Positions 1-12,000 of a stretch of 44,106 nucleotides of DNA are shown piece after piece (positions within the stretch are counted from its first letter, which is position 1; the number at the start of each line of letters is the position of its first letter). Below the pieces are notes generated by a model. It saw nothing but the letters and a program-made list of their open reading frames with translations, was not told the DNA's origin and searched no databases. A program made the translations under genes and the position numbers. This DNA is from Monoraphidium neglectum. Lineage: Eukaryota > Chlorophyta > Chlorophyceae > Sphaeropleales > Selenastraceae. The DNA lies in NCBI RefSeq assembly GCF_000611645.1, contig NW_014013569.1:5872-49977 (forward strand), read 5' to 3'.

Positions 1-345
1 GGGGGGGGGCGCCCAGGGGGGTATTGTCGCGGGGGCTCAGGCAAAGGTTGGAGAGCGCGAGAGACCCTTGCGCTACCCCCTGGGTGTTGGGGGCTGCGAA
101 TTTCGTGAGCCGAGGGGAGGGTTGATCATGATGGGGGGGATGATGAGGGCCGCACCGGGCCGTGTCTTGAGCGCATTGGGCTCACCTTGTGGTGGGGGAA
201 ACTGCCGCCGCTTGGCCGTGAGTTACCGTCACCTCTTCCCCCTTCTTGCACCCCAGCACCCCGGCACCCCCACCCCACGCCCTCGTACCCCCCAGGCGTA
301 CCCCCCACCCCAAACCCCACGCCCTTGCGCCCGTCAAACCCACAG

Positions 346-1358
346 TGGCGCTACCTCGCCGTGCGCGAGGACGCAGCCCGCGCCCGCGCCGCAGCAGTCG
401 GCGGCGAGGGGCCGTGGCGGCCTTGGGTGCCCCAGAAGGAGCTGCGTGTGCCGCCTGCGTTTGTGATACGCGGCTGCACCGATGGCGCCGACTTTGCCGT
501 GCTGGGGGCGGCCAGGGGCAACGTGCCGCTCCACTACCTCGTGGATACCATGTCTGTCCGGCTGGCCGCTGATTACGTGAGCCCAGGCGTGGGGCGGCAA
601 GAGGGGCTCGATTATGCCAGCACGTCATTTCTGTTGTTGAAAGCACGGACTCAACGACCCCACACGCCCGGCAAATCGAGCAGTCGCCAGCCTTCAGCAT
701 CACCGCGCATGCGGGAGCGACCCCTCTCAAACTTCATGCTTTATGCTGCCGGCACCGCAGCAGTGCCCACCATGCCCCCCGACCCGCCCCGAAAACCTTG
801 CGGCGGCCGCGCCAGGCCTCGAGGTGCCTGCGCCACTCCTTCCTGGCCAGCTGCATCAGATCAGTGGACGCAAGGCTGCGGCTCGAGCTGCAGATGCTGC
901 GGGATGCCGAGGGCGCGGGGTGCGCGCTGCCGCTGGCGGGGGCCCTCGCGGGGGCGGCGGAGCGGGAGGGGGGCCGCTCCGCAGACTGCCTGCGGCTGTA
1001 CACCTCGGTGAGCGGGCGCGGCGCCTGGGGCGGCATGCTGGCGTGACAGCGGGCTGCGGCATGGCGCTGCTCAGGCGTGGCTCTGGCTGTGGCGGCGGGA
1101 GGCAGGGTTTGTGTCGGGCGGCGACTGTCGTCCAGCAGGGCTCTGATGCAGCCGGGTCTGATCCCACCATTCCTTCTCACACTGTCCAGCTGTATACCCC
1201 CCCCCCACACACACACACACAAACACATACACTTGCGTACGTACACGGATTTGGATCAGGATTGTTACAAGATTCCGCGGTCGCCCGCTCCTGGAGCCAT
1301 CCAGGCTCATGGGATGTAGCGTTGTAGCATCAGCGTTGTGTAACTTGAACGTACATGT

Positions 1359-1397
<39 letters not shown>

Positions 1398-1765
1398 CGA
1401 ACATCCTGCCCGCTCAACCCCATGGCCAGCTCTTCCCGAGCCTGGAGGCGTTTGTGGAGGCGGCCATGGGGGACCGGTGGGAGGTGGTGAGGGGCCACCC
1501 AGACGCTGACAAGCGGGGCTGCGCGCTCAAGCTGCGCCCAGAGGCTGCAGGCGTCGGCGGCAGCGGGAAGCAAGGCCCAGAACAGCAGGACGGCCGCCGC
1601 GGCGTGGACCTTCGCGGGGAGGGAGCAATGGGGTGCGGCCGAGTGACGAGCGCGCAAGGCGGTCCCGACCACGATGCTGCCCACAACTTCTGGCAGGCAA
1701 GGCCTGCTGAGGCGGGATACGCTGTGCCTCTTGTGGTGCCCTTTGGCCCATCGTTCTTTGGGTGA
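346..1765 (+). CDS. Unknown protein, 5'-incomplete, at least three exons
   Basis: I do not recognise this protein. Exons are 346-576, 816-1007 and 1430-1765, all joined in phase 0; they give 252 codons including a TGA at 1763-1765. Acceptors are ..cacag (345), ..gccag (815) and ..gccag (1429); donors are gtgagc (577) and gtgagc (1008). The first exon reads WRYLAVREDAARARAA and later VPPAFVIRGCTDGADFAVLG; the second is helical (LRLELQMLRDAEG); the last starts LFPSLEAFVEAAMGDRWEVV and ends in a Gly-rich tail. Two AC microsatellites lie in the second intron. The start codon must lie further upstream, either in the first ~110 nt (a possible donor gtgagc follows position 106) or outside the window. 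The splice pattern matches the rest of the window, so a real gene is likely, but no domain is visible. Confidence 0.55.
1204..1395. repeat. Two AC dinucleotide microsatellites inside an intron
   Basis: An (AC)n run at about 1206-1221 follows a poly-C stretch. A longer one at 1363-1395 has about 16 units. Both lie in the 1008-1429 intron of the first gene, so length changes would not alter the protein. Confidence 0.9.
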
Positions 1766-3334
1766 TGATGGCTGGCTGCCAATCAACGCCTCAGTCCCAT
1801 GCACATTTGATCCGTTCACAAGCAGCATTCCTTTGTTGTGGCCCACAGCTTACTATGGTGGTGGTGCGCCAGCAGTCATTCTTGCGTGGTTTTCAAGATC
1901 ACTGTTTGGAAATGAAGTTGAACCTTAACACCTCTGCTGCAGCTTGTGCAGCGTTGCGATCTGCTGCAGCTCATGCAGCATTGCAGTTGCCATCGTGAAA
2001 GCCGATGTTGTTCGAAACGCGGCGCTGAATGGAGAGCGCACATGCCACGCATGTGCCACGAAATGTGCTTTTGGGCGTTGCGTGCAATCCGTCGTTGCAA
2101 AATTGCTTGTTGTTGTAGAACGTCGAGGAAATTTGCGCAGCGAGCATGCCGGGTTGTGTGGAGCCTGAAATCGCCTGTGCGTGACTGCAACAGCACATAC
2201 AGGCGAAAATCTTGGCAGGGCGGGTGCAGCCGTTGATAGCATCGAAGCCTGCAATGCGGTCAGATGACACGCACCAACCTCTCATTGAGGTAGGCGTGGT
2301 GTCACAAATGAAGGCTTGAGATGGCTGGTGGCAAAGTTGCCAGCGCAGCACAGGCCAGAGCAGCATGTTTTGGCCCCTGCACCTGTTGCAGGCAGCTTGG
2401 GGTTGCCATCGCCTTGGCATGTGAGGCCTTGCAGCGGGCCACGGTGTTCAGGCACAGCGCAACAGGTTGGTGATTGCGTGACAGCACAGCGCCCAGGGCG
2501 AGCTACTTGCACCGTCACTGCTGTTGCGGGTAGTGACGCCTGTCCTGCCCAAGCGCGGTGACATTCTGCCCGCCGTTCTGCAGTCATCGCACCACCAGGC
2601 GTCAAAGCGAGCCCCTTCACCGCTCCACCGCCATGACGCAGCGGAGAGCGGCGTTGCCCGTCCGCCTGTACATCGTCCCTACCCCACCCTCCCGCACCAC
2701 CCCAAGGAACAGCATGGGCGTCGACCGGTGCAGCGGGTGCGCTGCCAGCTGCAGTGTTGTCGGCTCACTCGCGCAGCACAGCAGGCACCTCGGGTTGCGC
2801 TTGCCCATGCTAGATTCGTGTCGCGACACAGAGGGCCCACGCACTCATACTGGTCCGACCTGCTGTGACCCATACGCACCTGTGAAGGTTGAGCTGGCTG
2901 CAGGTGGGCATGTCGTTTAGGAGTTCACACAAGGTGATAAGCATCGGCGTTCGGGGTGTTTTCATGCTTGTTGATGGGATTGCTGAATCACTGCTGAGGG
3001 CTGCGGGAGCGGGGTTACGAGTTCCATGGCATTGGCGTGATTCCAAGCCCCTTTCACCCTCCTTGGTTTGGTCCTTGGCGTCCAAACCCCGCTGTCACCC
3101 ATGTCTAACCGCAGCGACGGTTGCCCCCTTGCTACATCCTCTCAGTGTGTCCACACTGAGAGACGAAACCCTGAGTTTGCCTCTGTGGGTCCATGGGAAA
3201 CCCTGTGGACGCAGTGTGTGCGATGAGTCTCTTCAGCCGTCACATCCAGGCAGCGCATGTGTCGCACCGGGCAAGTGAAGTCATGAATTAGCAGTCACAT
3301 GGCGCCACAACGCACATGCACCTATGCAATTCTT
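1766..3334. other. Stretch without a supported gene
   Basis: This follows the stop codon of the first gene. Open frames here are short, Cys- and His-rich and lack matching splice sites. Near 1937-1990 the motif ctgctgcagct / gttgcgatctgctgcagctcatgcagc repeats imperfectly, which explains the apparent Cys-rich frames. I see no TGTAA signal soon after 1765, and no RNA gene or transposon. Confidence 0.5.
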
Positions 3335-3838
3335 TCACTCCACCACCCACTTGTTTAATGCGCCTCTGGATCCAGCCTCGATTCGCCCGCCCAGCACGCT
3401 GCGGTACTGCCCGTACGGTGTACCCCAACAGTACAGTGTACCCCAACTTTTGTTGAATGCCTTTTCACGAGCGCACAGAATTTCCTGTTCACTTAGCTTA
3501 ATGGTTTCAATACAACCCGCTTGTATGGAATCCATGTCACCTCTACACCAGTCTTCAGCAGCGATTACATAATCGAGTTTGGATGCCATTGGTATCTGAA
3601 CGGCATCCATCGTTCGCGGGACACAATCAAGAAAGACTTCAAGAAAAGGACTCCCAAACAGTCTATGCACAAGCACAACAGCAGGTCCCAAACAACAGGC
3701 ATCAACAAGCAAGCGCACACACCGGTCGTCAAGGCTTTGGTTGGGGGACTGGCATATGGGCTTTGTGCACATGAGCTGCAGTGTTGATGTTGCCCATTTA
3801 CAACTACACATGAGCAAACAACAGCCACTGCTTGCCAC
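3335..3838 (-). CDS. Hypothetical lower-GC reading frame, possibly an exon or gene fragment
   Basis: An uninterrupted minus-strand frame of up to 167 codons ends at 3335. The first in-frame ATG is about 3811 (reads MCSCKWATST). Composition is protein-like and unlike the low-complexity frames around it: SLDDRCVRLLVDACC, then FLEVFLDCVPRTMDAVQIP, then AEDWCRGDMDSIQAG and LSEQEILCAREKAF. AT content and codon choice (AAA, GAA, TTT) are clearly higher than in neighbouring genes. A short direct repeat (ttggggtacac twice near 3418-3445) sits toward its 3' end. It begins just beyond the polyadenylation signal of paralogue A. It could be a remnant of a mobile or transferred gene, or part of a spliced gene I could not extend. 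I cannot name a family. Confidence 0.3.
   Translation of the reverse strand: MASSGCCLLMCSCKWATSTLQLMCTKPICQSPNQSLDDRCVRLLVDACCLGPAVVLVHRLFGSPFLEVFLDCVPRTMDAVQIPMASKLDYVIAAEDWCRGDMDSIQAGCIETIKLSEQEILCAREKAFNKSWGTLYCWGTPYGQYRSVLGGRIEAGSRGALNKWVVE
3798..3802 (-). terminator. Polyadenylation signal of paralogue A
   Basis: TTACA on the plus strand is TGTAA on the gene strand, 135 nt after the stop codon of paralogue A. TGTAA is the usual polyadenylation signal in green algae. Confidence 0.5.
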
Positions 3839-3936
3839 AGAGGCGGTCCTCAGCCACCCGCATGCGCTCTAATCGCACTCCTCCCATCCCGTCTCGCACC
3901 CCTCCTCGCCCGCGCCCACCGCCGCTGCCAGGGGCA

Positions 3937-6343
3937 TCATGGGCGCAGGTGTATTGCAGGGCACCTCAGGCCAGCAGGGCAGTGCTCCGCAGAAACGTGG
4001 CGGCACACGTAAGGGTTGTACGATGCGTCGCGGCCGTCGGGCGTCAATTCAACCATCCATGTCGTCCGCGCTACCTGGGTGGTAACCAGGTAGCCATGCA
4101 GGTGGCCCTCGATGAAAGGGCAAAGCTTGGGGCGGTCGCCACTGCGCCCGCCCTGTGCGTTGAGGTTGCGGCGTAATGTGGTTGTTAGCGGGGGAGAGGC
4201 GTGGTTAGCAAAGGCTTGAGCATTGTCGTGCCAAAGGGTGGCGGCTCACGCGTGTGAGTCAGCGTGCACCTGGCTGCCTGGCAGCATTGCGGGCCCCGCA
4301 ATGCACACAGCATGGCGCTGTGGCTGCCGTGCCTGCGCAGGTGCGTCACGACGACCCCCCTACCGCCCCCTTCCCCCTGGCTACTAGGCAGGAGCGAGTC
4401 CACCCACCCCCTCGCGCTCCATGATGCCTTTGAGGAGGTTGCCAACCTTCCCCAGCTCCAGCCGCGGCCGCTTCATCTGTTTCATCACAGGCCGCAGCTT
4501 GCAGAGGCATTCCTGCGCCAGGCCGCCGCAACCCCTCTCGGACCGCGCGCCCTCGCCGCTCGCCGTCCACTGCCTGCCGGCGGCGCCGCTGCTGCTGACG
4601 GTGCGGCGCGGTCCGGCCCCCGCGGCATCAGCGGTGGGGTCGTACTCGGCTTGGGGTGAGCCGCCGCGCTCCAGCCCTGCGGGCCACTCGCCGAGGCCCT
4701 CTCCGCGCTCGGCCCGCCGCTCCTCGCCAGCAGCGACGCCGTCCGCGGGCGCTGGCGACGCCCCCTGCCGGCGCCGTTTGGCCTCCCTCGGCGACGGCGA
4801 ACGCCGCGCGCCCAGCGCCCCCGCCGCCCGCGGGTCCCCGCCAGTTTCCTCAGGCCCCACCTCTCCCTCCTCCTCCTGCTGCCGCTGCCGCCGCCGCTGC
4901 TGCCTGGCGGCAGCCTTGTCCGCCTCTCGCCGCAGCCACCGCGCCGCAAGCCCCTCCGGCAGGCGAGATCCCCGCCAGAAGTTGACGCCTGGCTCTGCGC
5001 CACCGCGGATGCGAATGAGAGAGCCTTGGCGCTGCGCAAAGGTTTGCGGGCGCATCACAACAGCGAGAGCGCTGGGTCGGGCTGTTGCGCGTGCCACCAC
5101 CAGCTGCTGGACGTCCAGGTTGGCCGCTGCAAAGGTGCCCGGCTCCCAGTACAACTGCGGCAGATGGTCCAGGTGTGAGTCGCATGGGGTGAGCCCCACT
5201 TGAAAGCACATTCCAGCGCAGGCGCGCATGCGCGAGGGGCTCCTAGCGCAAGCATGCCCAACACCTGCCAACACCATCCCCTGGCTACACGACCGGGGCC
5301 GGGAGGGGGTTGAAGGGAGGAGCGATGGGGTAAGGGATCAACGGGAGGTTGTCGTTCCATGATCACCTGTGCGTAGAGCTTCAGGGAGGGGCTGCACATG
5401 CCCATCACGGTCAGAATGGGCAGCTCTGGGTCCCGCGAGGCCGCGGCAGCGTCCACAGCGTACGCCTGCAGTGCAGCCACCTCCTGCGCGAACAGCTCGT
5501 GACTCAGCAGGTGCTGGTCCCAGCCGGCCGCCAGCGCAGCAGCCGTTGGTGCACCGCCCGGCGGTGCCCGCACCAGGCGGACTGCCCGGCAGCAGAGCGA
5601 GATGAAGCGCGCCAGCGAGGACGGAGTGGCGGCATCGCCGGCTGCAGCGCCGCCCCCGCCGCCTCCGAAATGTCTGTGGATCAACCCCTGCACCGCCTGC
5701 GGCAGCATCTCCCACAAAACACCGAGGTCCACCGCGACCTGAAGCCCAATCTCCTGCCGCCAGGCGCGGTGCCCAGGCCGCCATTGCGCCGCGTGCGGCT
5801 GCGGCGGCCAGCCGTACAGGCTGGCGGCGCAGATGATGCTCAGGGCCAGCATCAACTCAGACAGCTCGCAACGGTGCGCAGTGTTCTCCACAAATCGGGG
5901 GAAGCCGCCGCCGTGCCGCATGCACTCCAACACAAAGAGCTCCTTCCGAGCCTCGTGGCCTGGGGGCAGCGCGCGCACCCAGCGCCGCACGGCCGTGGGA
6001 TCCGCGAGCGGGGCTTGGAAGCTGCCCGCATCCACGCTGCTGCTGCGGCTGCGACTGGGTGTGCGCTGGCTGCTGCAGCTGCGGTGGCGGCTGCTCTCGT
6101 CGCTGGAACTGCACCGGTGCCGAGAGTCCCGCGCTTCTGCTTGCTGATTCTGCCTTGGCTGTAGTGGCGGCTCGGCATGCTGCTCCTGCTGCTGATTGGG
6201 GTGCGGCTGCCCTGCCTGCAGGCTGTTGCTCATCTCCATAGCACTGGAGGCAAGTGTACACTCTCTGGCAAAGCCATCGTCGCAGTCGCGCTGCAACATG
6301 TGTGGCCGCTCCTCCATGCGCTGCTGCTGCTGCTGTTGCTGCA

Positions 6344-6405
<62 letters not shown>

Positions 6406-6513
6406 TGCCGCCGCCGCCACTCCTGCTGCTGCTCCCACTGCTGCTGCTCCTCCTGCTGGTGGTGCTGCTGCTGCTTCTCCTGCTGCTGCTGCTGCTCCCA
6501 ATGCTGCGGCTGC

Positions 6514-6559
<46 letters not shown>

Positions 6560-6658
6560 GCCGCCGCCACTCCTGCCGCTGCTCCCACTGCTGCTGCTGC
6601 TGCTCCTGCTGGTGGTGCTGCTGCTGCTTCTCCTGCTGCTGCTGCTCCCAATGCTGCG

Positions 6659-6690
<32 letters not shown>

Positions 6691-7711
6691 TGTGCCTGCT
6701 GGTCTTGCTTGCCCCAAGCGCCAGGCGCCTGCTCTGTCTGGTGCAGCTGCTGCAGCAGCGCCTGCAACGCCTCGGTATCGGGCGGCTGGCAGCGCGACAC
6801 CGCCACTGTGTGTACCAGTCGAAGGGCCTCTGAGCGCAGGGCAGGCGGCAACCCAGCAGCGACGCCGCCGCCGTGGCTGCCGCCAATATTTGCACCCAGC
6901 AGCGCCACAGCGTCACCCAGCGAAGCCCCAGCCTGCTGCATCAGGGCCGACAGCTCCGCCAGCGGCTGCTGCAGCAGCGCCAGCTTGGCCAGGCGCAGGG
7001 CAACCAGCACGCATGACGCGCGGTCCCCCAGGTGCGCGCCACCGCCGTATGCACTGCTGCTAGCGATGTTGCTGCCTCTGCCCGCATGATACACCTTCTC
7101 GGCCTGTCTGAATGCCGTCAACGCCGCCGACCACACCGCCGGTGCTGCTGCTGCGAGGCCGCTCTGGCTGAGCAGCCGGCTGAGGGCGACAGGCACCGCC
7201 TCGCCCGGCCACAGGCGCAGCAGTGTTGACTCCCTGTCGATCGTGCCTGAGGCAGGGATGTTGGGTGCAGAGCTGCTAAAAGGAGTTGTGCAGGTTGGCT
7301 GCGTTGTTCGCACCCGCCTGTCTGGCGTGCTTGGAAGCAGGCTAGCAGTCACCACGTTTTCTTGGCATGTCTGGCTGCAGCACCAGGACAGCGGGACCTC
7401 TCACCATCACACGCGAGTGTCAGACGCAGCACCGCCACCACGCTGCGCAGCGCCACGCTGCCGTCCAAGTTGAGGCATGCCACCACAGCACCCTCGATGG
7501 ACCCCTCGAGGGCGAGCTCTGGTGACAGCTGCCGCAGCCGGTGCGCTGCCAGCAGCAACGATTCGACCTCGTGGGCGCAGCAAAACAGCAGCTGCAGGTG
7601 GGTGTCACTAGCCATGGCAGCGACGCCCTGCGGTGGTCGGCGACGAGTGCGCGCAGCGCGTTGACACAATGGGTGCAAGTGGCCGACGTCAATTGCGGGT
7701 AGGTGCGTCAT
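3937..7711 (-). CDS. CCCH zinc-finger, poly-Gln protein, paralogue A
   Basis: First of three paralogues in this window. Exons: 7711-7405 (or 7627-7405), 7246-5367, 5154-4408, 4152-3937; intron phases 1, 0, 0. From the ATG at 7711 it gives 1,049 residues; an ATG at 7615 (MASDTHLQ) is the alternative. The paralogues suggest instead a further upstream exon ending at 7720 spliced to 7627. N-terminal motif LLFCCAHEVESLLLAAHRL then SPELALEGSIEGAVVACLN (residues ~38-80). Residues ~281-411 are poly-Gln with Trp, His and Arg islands. Next comes a helical domain (LSELMLALSII; LGVLWEMLPQAVQGLI), then LYWEPGTFAAANLD across the exon junction, an Arg-rich low-complexity part, the block KRPRLELGKVGNLL, and a C-terminal CCCH finger with Cys1028, Cys1036, Cys1042 and His1046. 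CCCH fingers usually bind single-stranded RNA, so an RNA-binding role is inferred. Partners are unknown. Confidence 0.7.
3949..4005 (-). other. CCCH zinc finger in paralogue A
   Basis: The last exon encodes CRHVSAEHCPAGLRCPAIH, spacing C-X7-C-X5-C-X3-H, three residues before the stop codon. It is preceded by TWMVELTPDG, which matches TWVELLPGG in paralogue C and IGVELMPRA in B. Confidence 0.8.
6322..6711 (-). repeat. Poly-Gln CAG tract with a ~150-nt tandem duplication
   Basis: Within exon 2 of paralogue A, CAG-rich DNA encodes long Gln runs. A unit of about 150 nt occurs twice: landmarks such as QHWEQQQQ, EKQQQHHQQE and QEWRRRQ recur in the same order (for example the plus-strand ccgccgccgccactcc near 6408 and again near 6556). 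The opposite strand reads as poly-Leu or poly-Ala, which is not a separate gene. Confidence 0.9.
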
Positions 7712-9085
7712 AAATCCACCTGCATCTTATTATCAGCGACTCGGCATTTCACGCTGTCCCGATGAGTCGCGTGCAACTTGAGGACGAGTGCTGCGCCGAA
7801 TAGATCGCGCACGATGCGGGCTGAGCAATACGAGGATCGCAGGATCTTTTACTGATGAATTCTGGTCCGTTTTGGGGCCATCCAACCGCCCCCACAGCAT
7901 GCCGCCAAGTTCCGTCACTGCATGCCCGCCCGCATCTCTGGACCTCGCTGTCGTAAAAATTGCTGGCAGGGGGGTGGTTTCGCAAGCCCTGTTGGGCTGA
8001 CGTGGTCTTGTTAATCAGATCGTGGCTTGTACTTTAATTACTTTAATTACATGAGGTCAGGCGGGATGTGGCCGCTGTCCTAGCACGCAGGCTCACAGGC
8101 AGCATCAGCTTGGCGATTGGCGCACTGTCAGCAAAGGCCTTAGCAACAAACGCGGAGGGGCGCGCGTGAGCGCGACATGCACGTTGCGACTGAAAGGCTG
8201 GAGGTCAGCATCCGTGACCCACATCCAAGGGGTTGACCACTGCGCTGCGGGAGAGTGGAGTGGTGGTAATCCTGAAGTGATTGGACATAATCATCCAGGG
8301 CCGCGAGGCGGCGGGCGGGGGGGGGGGGGAGACAAGGAACGAAGTGCGATTGGCCAGCAAGAGACAGCGCACCTTGGAATGACGCTATGTCGGAGGCAGG
8401 TGGTCAATCCGCCCTCCCCTTGCAAACTGCAGTGCCGTTACCAAGCGGTCAAGCCGTTTGTTCACTCATCACCGCGCGTGCTCTCCTGATTGTACAGCCA
8501 CAGCCATTCCTGTGCTGAGCTGCAAGAGGCAAAACCATCACCCTGCAGGTTAAAAGTGCCAACATGCCAGCTTTCAGGGCTGCTTCCGACGTGCACCAGC
8601 CAGTCCCTTGTCACCATCTGAGATTGCCATCTCACAAGGTGCAACGTTCCAACTGCAGTGTTTCCTCCCCTCATTGTTTACGGCCGGGGATGTCACGGAG
8701 TGCTTGGGGTGTGCGGACAGCACCAGAACCACGCCCCACATGCACGCGATAGTGCTGTGCCAGCAGTGAGCCGACATCAAGGATGGGCAAGGCAGCTGAG
8801 ATGATCTCATGCACCCAAATAGGCTCATTCCCCAAAGCGGGCGTTGTGCCGACATGCTGCGCGTTTCATGGGCGCTAGCAAGGTTTGACGACCCTGCCTG
8901 TCTATCTGTCTGTTTGCTTCCCAATACTGCATGAGAAGCCACAAAGTCATCGTATGCAAACAATAGAACAGAAATGTGCCACAAATAACACGACAGGGAT
9001 AAGCCCGACATTTGCATTCAACATTGCACATGATGTGCACATACAGTACAACACTGCATCTTAATGCACACTGCCAGCGCTGCCA
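7712..9085. other. Region between paralogue A and the coiled-coil gene
   Basis: Close to paralogue A, minus-strand 7720-7850 reads plausibly as its upstream exon (ends SVKCRVADNKMQ before donor gtggat at 7719), but no start ATG is visible. A 9-nt unit (ctttaatta) is tandem near 8031-8050, and a 13-nt G run lies at 8317-8329. Otherwise I see no gene, RNA or mobile element. Confidence 0.4.
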
Positions 9086-12000
9086 CTACGTGCTCTGGAT
9101 ACCCTCCACCTGCAGCTGGTCTGTGCGGGTTGGCTGCAGCACGGGGCATTGCATTCGCATGCCTTGGGCAGCCATGGCTGGTGCAGCTGTCCCGTGTGCG
9201 CCTCGCTGGTACCGCAGATTGCACGTTGCAGTTGCGCTTGCCGCTGACGCAATCCGCTGCAAAGGGCGTCCTGCTGAGGCTCCAGGCCTGATGGTGCTGG
9301 CGGCTGCGGAACAAACCCTCCCCCCGCCGCGGTCTAGAGACAAAATAGAGAACGCCCCGGGAGCCTCAGGGCTCCCCGCATTGTCGAGCGCACTGACGCC
9401 ACGCTTAGAGGGACTGCAACCTTCCAAAGCCGCTGCTGCTGCTACCACTTCTGTATTATTGGCCACAGCTGTTGGGCCGCCCGCGGCTTCGGTCGTTGTG
9501 AATGGCGCCGTCATGGGGGCAGCAGCTGTAATGATGAGGTCATCGAGGTCCTGCGCAGCCAACACCCCGGCTACAGGCGGCGGCACCGACAGCCGCCGCT
9601 GCTGCTCATCCCGGGCAGCCTCGTCGAGCGCGCGCCGCGCGTTGCGTGCCGCGCTGCCGCGGGCTCGTGTCCCGCCGGTGCTGGCGCTGCCGGCCTGTGA
9701 CCGTGGCTGCTGAGGGCTGCAGGCGAGGTTGCCTGCTAGGACGGCGGGGGCTGATGCACCCTGGGACCCTATCACATGAGAGGACTTTCGCCGCTGCTGC
9801 TCCTGCTGCTGCTGCTGCTGCTCCTGCTGCTGGCTGCCAATCTGGTGTGTGGAAATTACGGCTGCCAAAGCGGGGGACTCCACTGGTGCACTGGCTCGGT
9901 CGTGGGACCCCCTGCAGCGGCCCACCGTCATCCCGCCTGCGCGCTCAGCGGCGTGCTCCGCCTGTGCCGCCGCCTCCGCCGCAGCCGAGGCCGCCGCTTC
10001 CGCCGCCGCCGCCCTTGCTGCTGCGCGTGCTGCAGTGTCCTCCAGCCGCCGCCTCAGCTCCTCCAGGGCCACCTCATCTGCCTTCATCATCAGGGCCGCC
10101 GCGGCCTTCTCCCCCAGCACCCGCAGCCCCCTCGGCAGCGCCGCCTCCAGCGCGTCCAGCCGCCCCTCCAGCTGCCGGGCGGCTTCCCGCGGTTGCATGC
10201 CTGCGACCGCCGCCTTTGCATTCTCCGAGGCGGCGCGCTGGACTGCCGCGAGGGCCGCGTCAAAGTCGCTGCGAACCTTGGACAGCTTGCGGCGCAGGTC
10301 AACCTGGGGGTTTTTGGCGGGCAGGGCGAGGTTTTGCAAAGTGAGCCGGGCAGTACCCTCAAAGACTGTCGATCGGGGTCCAGCCAACTTGAGGCCGTTG
10401 GCTAGCGCATGCTGATCAAAACATCAAAGCAAACATATCTGCATCGCGCCAGGCCTGTGTACATCAAACAGGGCTGGCGTCACCACTCACGAAGCCCTGT
10501 GTGCATCACACCGCCTGACAACTCCAACAACGCTGCATCTGCCTCACCTTGAGCACTGCCTCCTCCCGCCCGGCCAGTGCCCCTGGCAGCGCCTCCAGCC
10601 GCGCCTCCAGCCCTGCCACTGCCCCCCTCAAGCCCCCGGCCTCCTGCGCCGCCACTGCCGCTGCTGCGGCGACCGCCGCCTCCAGGTCTGCGCGCTGCAC
10701 CGCCCCGGACAGGCGCCCCGCCTGATCTCCAAGCTGCAGCAGTGATGCTTCTGCACGGTCAAGCCTGGAGGTTGGAACACAGTCAAAGGGGGGTTGCACA
10801 GGTTTCGAAAGGTTTCCCGGTTTGCGCTTGTCAGCGAGCCTCGCTGTGAACCGCCGCCTCCCCTACGACCATGCTGCAGGTAACCCGCTGCTGCAGCAGC
10901 ACCACCAGCGGCAGCTGTGTTGTCGCCCCAACCCCCCACCTGGTGACGGCAGCGCTCGTTTGCTCCCGCAGCTGCTGCACCGACGCATCCGTGCGCCCTG
11001 ACAGCGCGGCAAGGCCGCGTCGCAGCTCCTCGCACCGCTCGTGCGCGTTGTTGCAGTGCGCGGAGAATGCCTTGGTCGCTGAGCGCTGGGTGTCGAGCGC
11101 TGCATGCAGCTGCTGCAGCTGTCCCTCCACCTTCACACCCAGCTGGTTGGTGCTCGCCTGCATGCACACAGCAAAGTCAAATATCGAAGGGGAATTCGAT
11201 TCCAGCAGTGTTTAGCAGGCCGGACCTTCCAAATTGATTGTTGAAGCCGTGTGTCCTGAAAGATGCCGCTTGCTCTGCGCACCTGCAATTCCCGCCACCG
11301 CTGTTCAGCTGCAGCCGAGGCTGCCGCCGCCTCGTCCTCCGCAGCCGCCGCCCGAGCGTCCAGCGCCCGCAGGCCGTCCTCCAGCTGGGCCTGCCGCTGC
11401 TGCTGCAACCCCACGCTGTCTGCGACGTGGGCCCCTTCGCTGTGCGCCGCTGCCAGTTCTGCGCCCAGGCGCGATACCGCTGCCGAGGCCTGTGCGCAGT
11501 CGTGCTCCAGGCGTCCGACCGCTGCCCTGAGCTGCTGGTCGCTCTCTTGCACCTGCCAAGTGAGGGTGGGCCAGCAGCGCAAGCAAGGATCCTCCCATGT
11601 TCTCTCCAAAACGCCGTGTCAAAGCACAAGATTCCCGAGTTTGTGCGCCGATGAGTCAAGCAGGCTGCCCCCAAGCTAAGCACATGAGGTCTCCCGACTG
11701 CTGCCCGCCGCTTCCACTGCTCTCGCCTGCCAGAGAGTGTCAAGCCGCGAGTCCGCCTGCCCCATGCGGCCGCGCAGCTGCGCCACCTCGCGGCCCGCGT
11801 GCTGCGCCGCTGCCAGGGCGTCGGCGGCAGCAGCGGCAGCAGCCTTTGCTTCCGAGAGCGCCTCACACGCCATCGGGCATTGGTCCTGGCAACATCAGCA
11901 CAGGCGCGTTGTGCTTCTGTGAACTCAGCGACCAAGCAGCCAGTAGGGTTGCAAGCTCAGCGTAGTGCAATTGCCACTGCACTCTCCCATGCTGTTGGCA

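Noticed and set aside
187..1011. Single 274-codon plus-strand frame at the left end
   Set aside because: It contains the true exon 346-576 but then reads through the intron out of frame with the next exons. The spliced model explains it better.
4421..5203. 260-codon plus-strand frame, Ser/Arg-rich
   Set aside because: It is antisense to exon 3 of paralogue A, whose frame is supported by splice sites and by similarity to B and C.
6310..6710. CRISPR-like regular repeat
   Set aside because: The repeats are trinucleotide and have no spacers; this is a coding poly-Gln tract in a eukaryotic gene.
6177..7089. Poly-Leu, poly-Ala and poly-Cys frames on the plus strand, resembling membrane proteins
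   Set aside because: They are the other frames of the CAG repeat in paralogue A. Family conservation supports only the minus-strand Gln frame.
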